Source: Morinoia aosen (lineage: Eukaryota; Arthropoda; Malacostraca; Amphipoda; Talitridae). Taken from it: 64,000 nt of DNA. This document shows, in pieces, positions 58,994-64,000 of this stretch (positions are counted from its first letter, which is position 1; every line of letters starts with the position of its first letter). A program made the position numbers and the translations under genes. The notes below the pieces were generated by a model. The model did no database searches, was not told where the DNA came from, and was given only the letters and a program-made list of their open reading frames with translations. Where the stretch lies: the NCBI GenBank assembly GCA_030386875.1, contig CM059567.1:59229934-59293933 (forward strand), read 5' to 3'.

Positions 58994-59104
58994 GCCCAGT
59001 CAAACCTTCTTCGCCGGAACATGCATGTTTTTCGCCGCCTAAGCGATTTAATTACTTGGGCGGCGAAAAGCATGCATGCAGGAGGCGAAAACGTTAGACT
59101 GGGC
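58994..59104. mobile_element. 111-bp hairpin element, possible foldback MITE
   Basis: Two 46-nt arms (58994-59039 and 59059-59104) pair with few mismatches around a 19-nt loop. The arms start GCCCAGTC and contain TTCGCC, CATGCATG and TTTTCGCCGCC. The whole unit is GC-richer than its surroundings. No clear target duplication was found, so its mode of mobility is unknown. Confidence 0.75.
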
Positions 59105-59171
59105 AGCTCAAGTACCTTTACAGTATTTCCAGCCTCCGTAGCATAGGATACACAAACTTAATTGTCTTCAA

Positions 59172-59386
59172 TACTTTGACGGCGACGTGCGCCACCGGTG
59201 GTACACGGAGGTAATTTTCATAATGCTGCTGATCGACTAGTAGTCATAAACTCAATTTTCATAAATACTTAATCAAAGCGAAATGAAGGCACGATCCAGT
59301 TCATGTTTGGTATTTTCCAACTAGCCTACTACGATTGACATTAAATTTGAGTTTGGTGTTGAACTTAATATTTAGTGGCCGCAGTC
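59172..59386 (-). mobile_element. TTAA-target MITE, family 1, end-truncated
   Basis: 215 bp starting TACTTTGACGGCGACG after TCAA and ending GGCCGCAGTC directly at TTAA, with the last six bases of the terminal repeat missing. The subterminal CCACCGGTGG palindrome and ACGATCCAGTTCATG block are present. Confidence 0.78.
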
Positions 59387-59616
59387 TTAATTTTAGTTGC
59401 GTTTCCCATGCCTCAGGAAGGGTCACATTGTTCATGAAAGGACGCACTAACACGCACATTTTGCTCATATTTAGGTTGGGTTTTAAAACGAGCATAAACA
59501 GAAAATTTGAAATAATCAGACCCGAAATTAAGGAACCGTGTCAGTTTTACCAAATATATGGTTTAGAAATAACGTAACTCAATTGATCTTGAGTTCAATA
59601 GCAGAACCAACTTGAA

Positions 59617-59882
59617 CACGTTCAACGCGTTTCGGCTGTGGTTAACGGTTGGTTTGATTAGATTGTAAGTAACTGAAATGAAAAATAGACTTCACTACTC
59701 AATTACATTTTCATCCTTTTTAAGAAATTTAAAGATGCAATTGCACGATTACATTACACCTCGTACAATAAGATTTATTTTTTGAAAAGATCGCGAAACA
59801 TGAAATGACATTCATTTATACCGGTACGTGAACGAGCAATTTACCAAATGGTGCACATATCGCCCAATACGCGGGGAACGTG
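59617..59882 (-). mobile_element. TTAA-target MITE, family 2
   Basis: 266 bp with ends CACGTTCAACGCG and CGCGGGGAACGTG, flanked by TGAA (59613-59616) and TTAA (59883-59886). The reverse complement carries CGTTCACGTACCGG, CTTAAAAAGGATGAAAATG and AACCAACCGTTAACCACAG, as in the copy at 4624. Confidence 0.82.
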
Positions 59883-60139
59883 TTAATACAATCAGTGTAT
59901 TCAAATTATCGCTATAAGGATAGCAGTCAAACAAGCAACAAAAAGTTGGCAAGAAATACGCGAGCAAGTCAACAGTTACTTGCTGACACGAGAACTGTTT
60001 CAGCAAAAAAAAATTGCGGGTCAACAAAACGTCAGGAGCGAAAAACGGCACAAAAAATGTACTCCATTTCTCCCCGAACCGAAAATCTTACTTTCTTACG
60101 TCGTATCATGAATGAAACTTTCATTGAAAACAGAATGTT

Positions 60140-60295
60140 AGATGTTAGCATAAGCCTCCCTAACCGGAACAAAGGCGTTCCAAAGAAAGGAAGGAGGAAG
60201 GCCCATTGAGTACGTATTCAAGGAAACGTGGATCATATGCACGAGGGGCGTAGAAACAGTAAGTTGAGAAAGAAGTTAATGAAACATGATGAAAT
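60140..60295 (+). repeat. R1 dispersed repeat, 5' half, cut by an array
   Basis: Starts TTAGCATAAGCCTCCCTAAC and runs through GGCGTAGAAACAGTAAGTTG to GTTAATGAAACATGATGAAA. About 35 bp later the 19-bp array begins, and no 3' part of R1 is seen. Confidence 0.75.
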
Positions 60296-60330
60296 TTTCG
60301 CTCAACATAGTCGGTACTAAAATGACCTTT

Positions 60331-61417
60331 CTTTTCATGCCACGCCAACCATTTCATGCCACGGGAACCATTTCATGCCACGGGAACCATTTCATGCCAC
60401 GGGAACCATTTCATGCCACGGGAACCATTTCATGCCACGGGAACCATTTCATGCCACGGGAACCATTTCATGCCACGGGAACCATTTCATGCCACGGGAA
60501 CCATTTCATGCCACGGGAACCATTTCATGCCACGGGAACCATTTCATGCCACGGGAACCATTTCATGCCACGGGAACCATTTCATGCCACGGGAACCATT
60601 TCATGCCACGGGAACCATTTCATGCCACGGGAACCATTTCATGCCACGGGAACCATTTCATGCCACGGGAACCATTTCATGCCACGGGAACCATTTCATG
60701 CCACGGGAACCATTTCATGCCACGGGAACCATTTCATGCCACGGGAACCATTTCATGCCACGGGAACCATTTCATGCCACGGGAACCATTTCTTGCCACG
60801 GAAACCATTTCTTGCCACGGGAACCATTTCATGCCACGGGAACCATTTCATGCCACGGGAACCATTTCATGCCACGGGAACCATTTCATGCCACGGGAAC
60901 CATTTCATGCCACGGGAACCATTTCATGCCACGGGAACCATTTCATGCCACGGGAACCATTTCATGCCACGGGAACCATTTCATGCCACGGGAACCATTT
61001 CATGCCACGGGAACCATTTCATGCCACGGGAACCATTTCATGCCACGGGAACCATTTCATGCCACGGGAACCATTTCATGCCACGGGAACCATTTCATGC
61101 CACGGGAACCATTTCATGCCACGGGAACCATTTCATGCCACGGGAACCATTTCATGCCACGGGAACCATTTCATGCCACGGGAACCATTTCATGCCACGG
61201 GAACCATTTCATGCCACGGGAACCATTTCATGACACCGGAACCATTTCATGCCACCGGAACCATTTCATGCCACCGGAACCATTTCATGCCACGGGAACC
61301 ATTTCATGCCACGGGAACCATTTCATGCTACGGGAACCATTTCATGCCACGGGAACCATTTCATGCCACGGGAACCATTTCATGCCACGGGAACCATTTC
61401 ATGCCACGGGAACCATT
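60331..61417. repeat. 19-bp satellite array, CATTTCATGCCACGGGAAC
   Basis: About 57 near-identical copies. Rare variants cluster at about 60790-60820 (TTCTTGCCACGG) and 61230-61330 (CACCGG, GCTACGG). All three + frames are free of stops because 19 is not a multiple of three and the unit lacks stops in every register, giving spurious 315-349 codon frames. Confidence 0.97.
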
Positions 61418-61529
61418 AGGGTGACAATCAATCCCCCGCAAAAAAAAACACTCCGTTTAGCCCAACTGGCCGCCAGTGATTGTTTTCGTGGGCAAAATAA
61501 GAAAATGACTCAGGCTCCGACGTACGAGA
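61418..61529. other. Short unique spacer between two arrays
   Basis: Contains AGGGTGACAATCAATCCCCC, an A9 run and a short unique segment. It joins the 19-bp and 45-bp arrays. Confidence 0.7.
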
Positions 61530-64000
61530 GCACACACGCAGTCATACGGGACCTGACGCACACTCTGCTGCAGTGCACACACGCAGTCATACGGGACCTG
61601 ACGCACACTCTGCTGCAGTGCACACACGCAGTCATACGGGACCTGACGCACACTCTGCTACAGTGCACACACGCAGTCATACGGGACCTGACGCACATTC
61701 TGCTACAGTGCACACACGCAGTCATACGGGACCTGACGCACACTCTGCTGCAGTGCACACACGCAGTCATGCGGGACCTGACGCACACTACGCTGCAGTG
61801 CACACACGCAGTCATACGTGACCTGACGCACACTCTGCTACAGTGCACACACGCAGTCATACGTGACCTGACGCACACTCTGCTACAGTGCACACACGCA
61901 GTCATACGTGACCTGACGCACACTCTGCTGCAGTGCACACACGTAGTCATACGGGACCTGACGCACACTCTGCTGCAGTGCACACACGTAGTCATACGGG
62001 ACCTGACGCACACTACGCTGCAGTGCACACACGCAGTCATACGTGACCTGACGCACACTCTGCTGCAGTGCACACACGTAGTCATACGGGACCTGACGCA
62101 CACTACGCTGCAGTGCACACACGCAGTCATACGTGACCTGACGCACACTCTGCTACAGTGCACACACGTAGTCATACGGGACCTGACGCACACTCTGCTG
62201 CAGTGCACACACGTAGTCACACGGGACCTGACGCACACTCTGCTGCAGTGCACACACGCAGTCACACGGGACCTGACGCACACTCTGCTGCAGTGCACAC
62301 ACGCAGTCACACGGGACCTGACGTACACTCTGCTGCAGTGCACACACGCAGTCACACGGAACCTGACGCACACTCTGCTACAGTGCACACACGCAGTCAC
62401 ACGGAACCTGACGCACACTGCTACAGTGCACACACGCAGTCACACGGGACCTGACGCACACTCTGCTACAGTGCACACACGCAGTCACACGGAACCTGAC
62501 GCACACTCTGCTACAGTGCACACACGCAGTCACACGGGACCTGACGCACACTCTGCTGCAGTGCACACACGCAGTCACACGGGACCTGACCACACTCTGC
62601 TGCAGTGCACACACGCAGTCACACGGGACCTGACGCACACTCTGCTGCAGTGCACACACACAGTCATACGGGACCTGACGCACACTCTGCTACAGTGCAC
62701 ACACGCAGTCATACGGGACCTGACGCACACTCTGCTACAGTGCACACACGCAGTCACACGGGACCTGACGCACACTCTGCTACAGTGCACACACGCAGTC
62801 ACACGGGACCTGACGCACACTCTGCTACAGTGCACACACGTAGTCAAACGGGACCTGACGCACACTCTGCTACAGTGCACACACGCAGTCATACGGGACC
62901 TGACGCACACTCTGCTACAGTGCACACACGCAGTCATACGGGACCTGACGCACATTCTGCTACAGTGCACACACGCAGTCATACGGGACCTGACGCACAC
63001 TCTGCTACAGTGCACACGCGTAGTCATACGGGACCTGACGCACACTCTGCTACAGTGCACACGCGTAGTCATACGGGACCTGACGCACACTCTGCTACAG
63101 TGCACACACGCAGTCACACGGGACCTGACGCACACTCTGCTACAGTGCACACACGCAGTCACACGGAACCTGACGCACACTCTGCTACAGTGCACACACG
63201 CAGTCCCACGGAACCTGACGCACACTCTGCTACAGTGCACACACGCAGTCACACGGGACCTGACGCACACTCTGCTGCAGTGCACACACGTAGTCATACG
63301 GGACCTGACGCACACTCTGCTACAGTGCACACATGCAGTCATACGGGACCTGACGCACACTCTGCTGCAGTGCACACACGCAGTCCCACGGGACCTGACG
63401 CACACTCTGCTGCAGTGCACACACGCAGTCACACGGGACCTGACCACACTCTGCTGCAGTGCACACACGCAGTCACACGGGACCTGACGCACACTCTGCT
63501 GCAGTGCACACACACAGTCATACGGGACCTGACGCACACTCTGCTACAGTGCACACACGCAGTCATACGGGACCTGACGCACACTCTGCTACAGTGCACA
63601 CACGCAGTCACACGGGACCTGACGCACACTCTGCTACAGTGCACACACGCAGTCACACGGGACCTGACGCACACTCTGCTACAGTGCACACACGTAGTCA
63701 AACGGGACCTGACGCACACTCTGCTACAGTGCACACACGCAGTCATACGGGACCTGACGCACACTCTGCTACAGTGCACACACGCAGTCATACGGGACCT
63801 GAGCACACTCTGCTGCAGTGCACACACGTAGTCATACGGGACCTGACGCACACTCTGCTACAGTGCACACACGCAGTCATACGGGACCTGACGCACACTC
63901 TGCTACAGTGCACACACGCAGTCACACGGGACCTGACGCACACTCTGCTACAGTGCACACACGCAGTCACACGGGACCTGACGCACACTCTGCTACAGTG
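61530..64000. repeat. 45-bp satellite array running off the window
   Basis: About 55 copies of a 45-bp unit with CACGCAGTCATACGGGACCT and GACGCACACTCTGCTGCAGT. Variants at fixed positions (CATACG/CACACG, GCTGCAG/GCTACAG, GCAGTC/GTAGTC) define subtypes. A 44-bp variant unit GACCACACTC recurs at 62588 and 63442. The period is a multiple of three, so several frames stay open, giving spurious proteins of 300-1043 residues on both strands. Confidence 0.97.

Noticed and set aside
60356-63487. Continuous open frame of 1043 codons
   Set aside because: It is made entirely of the 19-bp and 45-bp arrays plus the short spacer. Other frames of both strands are equally open, and no domain is present.
61510-63988. 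Long Cys/Val/Arg-rich frames on the minus strand
   Set aside because: The 45-bp satellite has a period divisible by three and few stops, so these frames are automatic. Protein coding is not supported.
61530-64000. CRISPR-like array appearance
   Set aside because: Units are contiguous with no unique spacers, the genome is eukaryotic and no cas genes are present. It is a satellite.

Overview
This window looks like a gene-poor stretch of a large, AT-rich animal genome, most probably an arthropod and perhaps an insect. The grounds are two intron-bounded coding exons with GT/AG splice signals, an insect-like context at one start codon, hAT and TTAA-target miniature transposons, a Penelope-like retroelement, and a very high density of minisatellites. 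No bacterial gene, operon, ribosome binding site, tRNA, rRNA or CRISPR array was seen. The species cannot be named from the sequence.

Coding content. The two convincing coding segments are both on the minus strand. A 1.7-kb exon (13642-15337) encodes 565 residues of an unrecognised, charged, Ser/Arg-rich and probably disordered protein, and ends at a good splice donor. A 452-bp internal exon (35004-35455) has an acceptor and a donor and encodes a similarly disordered Pro/Ser/His-rich segment. They may belong to one minus-strand gene with long introns, but no link is shown. Almost all other long open frames are by-products of tandem repeats.

Mobile elements. (a) R1, an unclassified 340-380 bp dispersed repeat with two hairpins at its 3' end. 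About 14 full or partial copies are present, every one I found in the + orientation. (b) A 271-bp hAT-type MITE in two copies of opposite orientation, with 8-bp target duplications and conserved TGACGTCA sites. (c) Two families of TTAA-target, piggyBac-like MITEs (about 220 bp and about 265 bp). One copy of the second family sits inside an R1 copy at its own TTAA-like site. (d) A broken Penelope-like element (41800-43150) with the reverse transcriptase YVDD motif, a GIY-YIG endonuclease segment and a degenerate hammerhead-like fold downstream. (e) A 111-bp near-perfect hairpin at 58994-59104, and a direct-plus-inverted repeat complex at 40075-40995.

Tandem repeats. More than 30 arrays were found. 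They include 46-bp (about 1.06-1.77 kb), 19-bp and 22-bp (20.1-21.24 kb), 32-bp (50.87-51.32 kb), 31-bp (58.0-58.35 kb) and 19-bp (60.33-61.42 kb, about 57 copies) arrays, and a 45-bp satellite from 61.53 kb to the window end with an 854-bp higher-order duplication. Several arrays abut R1 copies.

The window therefore reads as long introns or intergenic DNA of one or two minus-strand genes, packed with small DNA transposons, one retroelement relic and expanding minisatellites. The features most worth following are the TTAA and hAT MITE families, the R1 repeat with its paired terminal hairpins and one-way orientation, the hairpin elements, and the higher-order structure of the terminal satellite.
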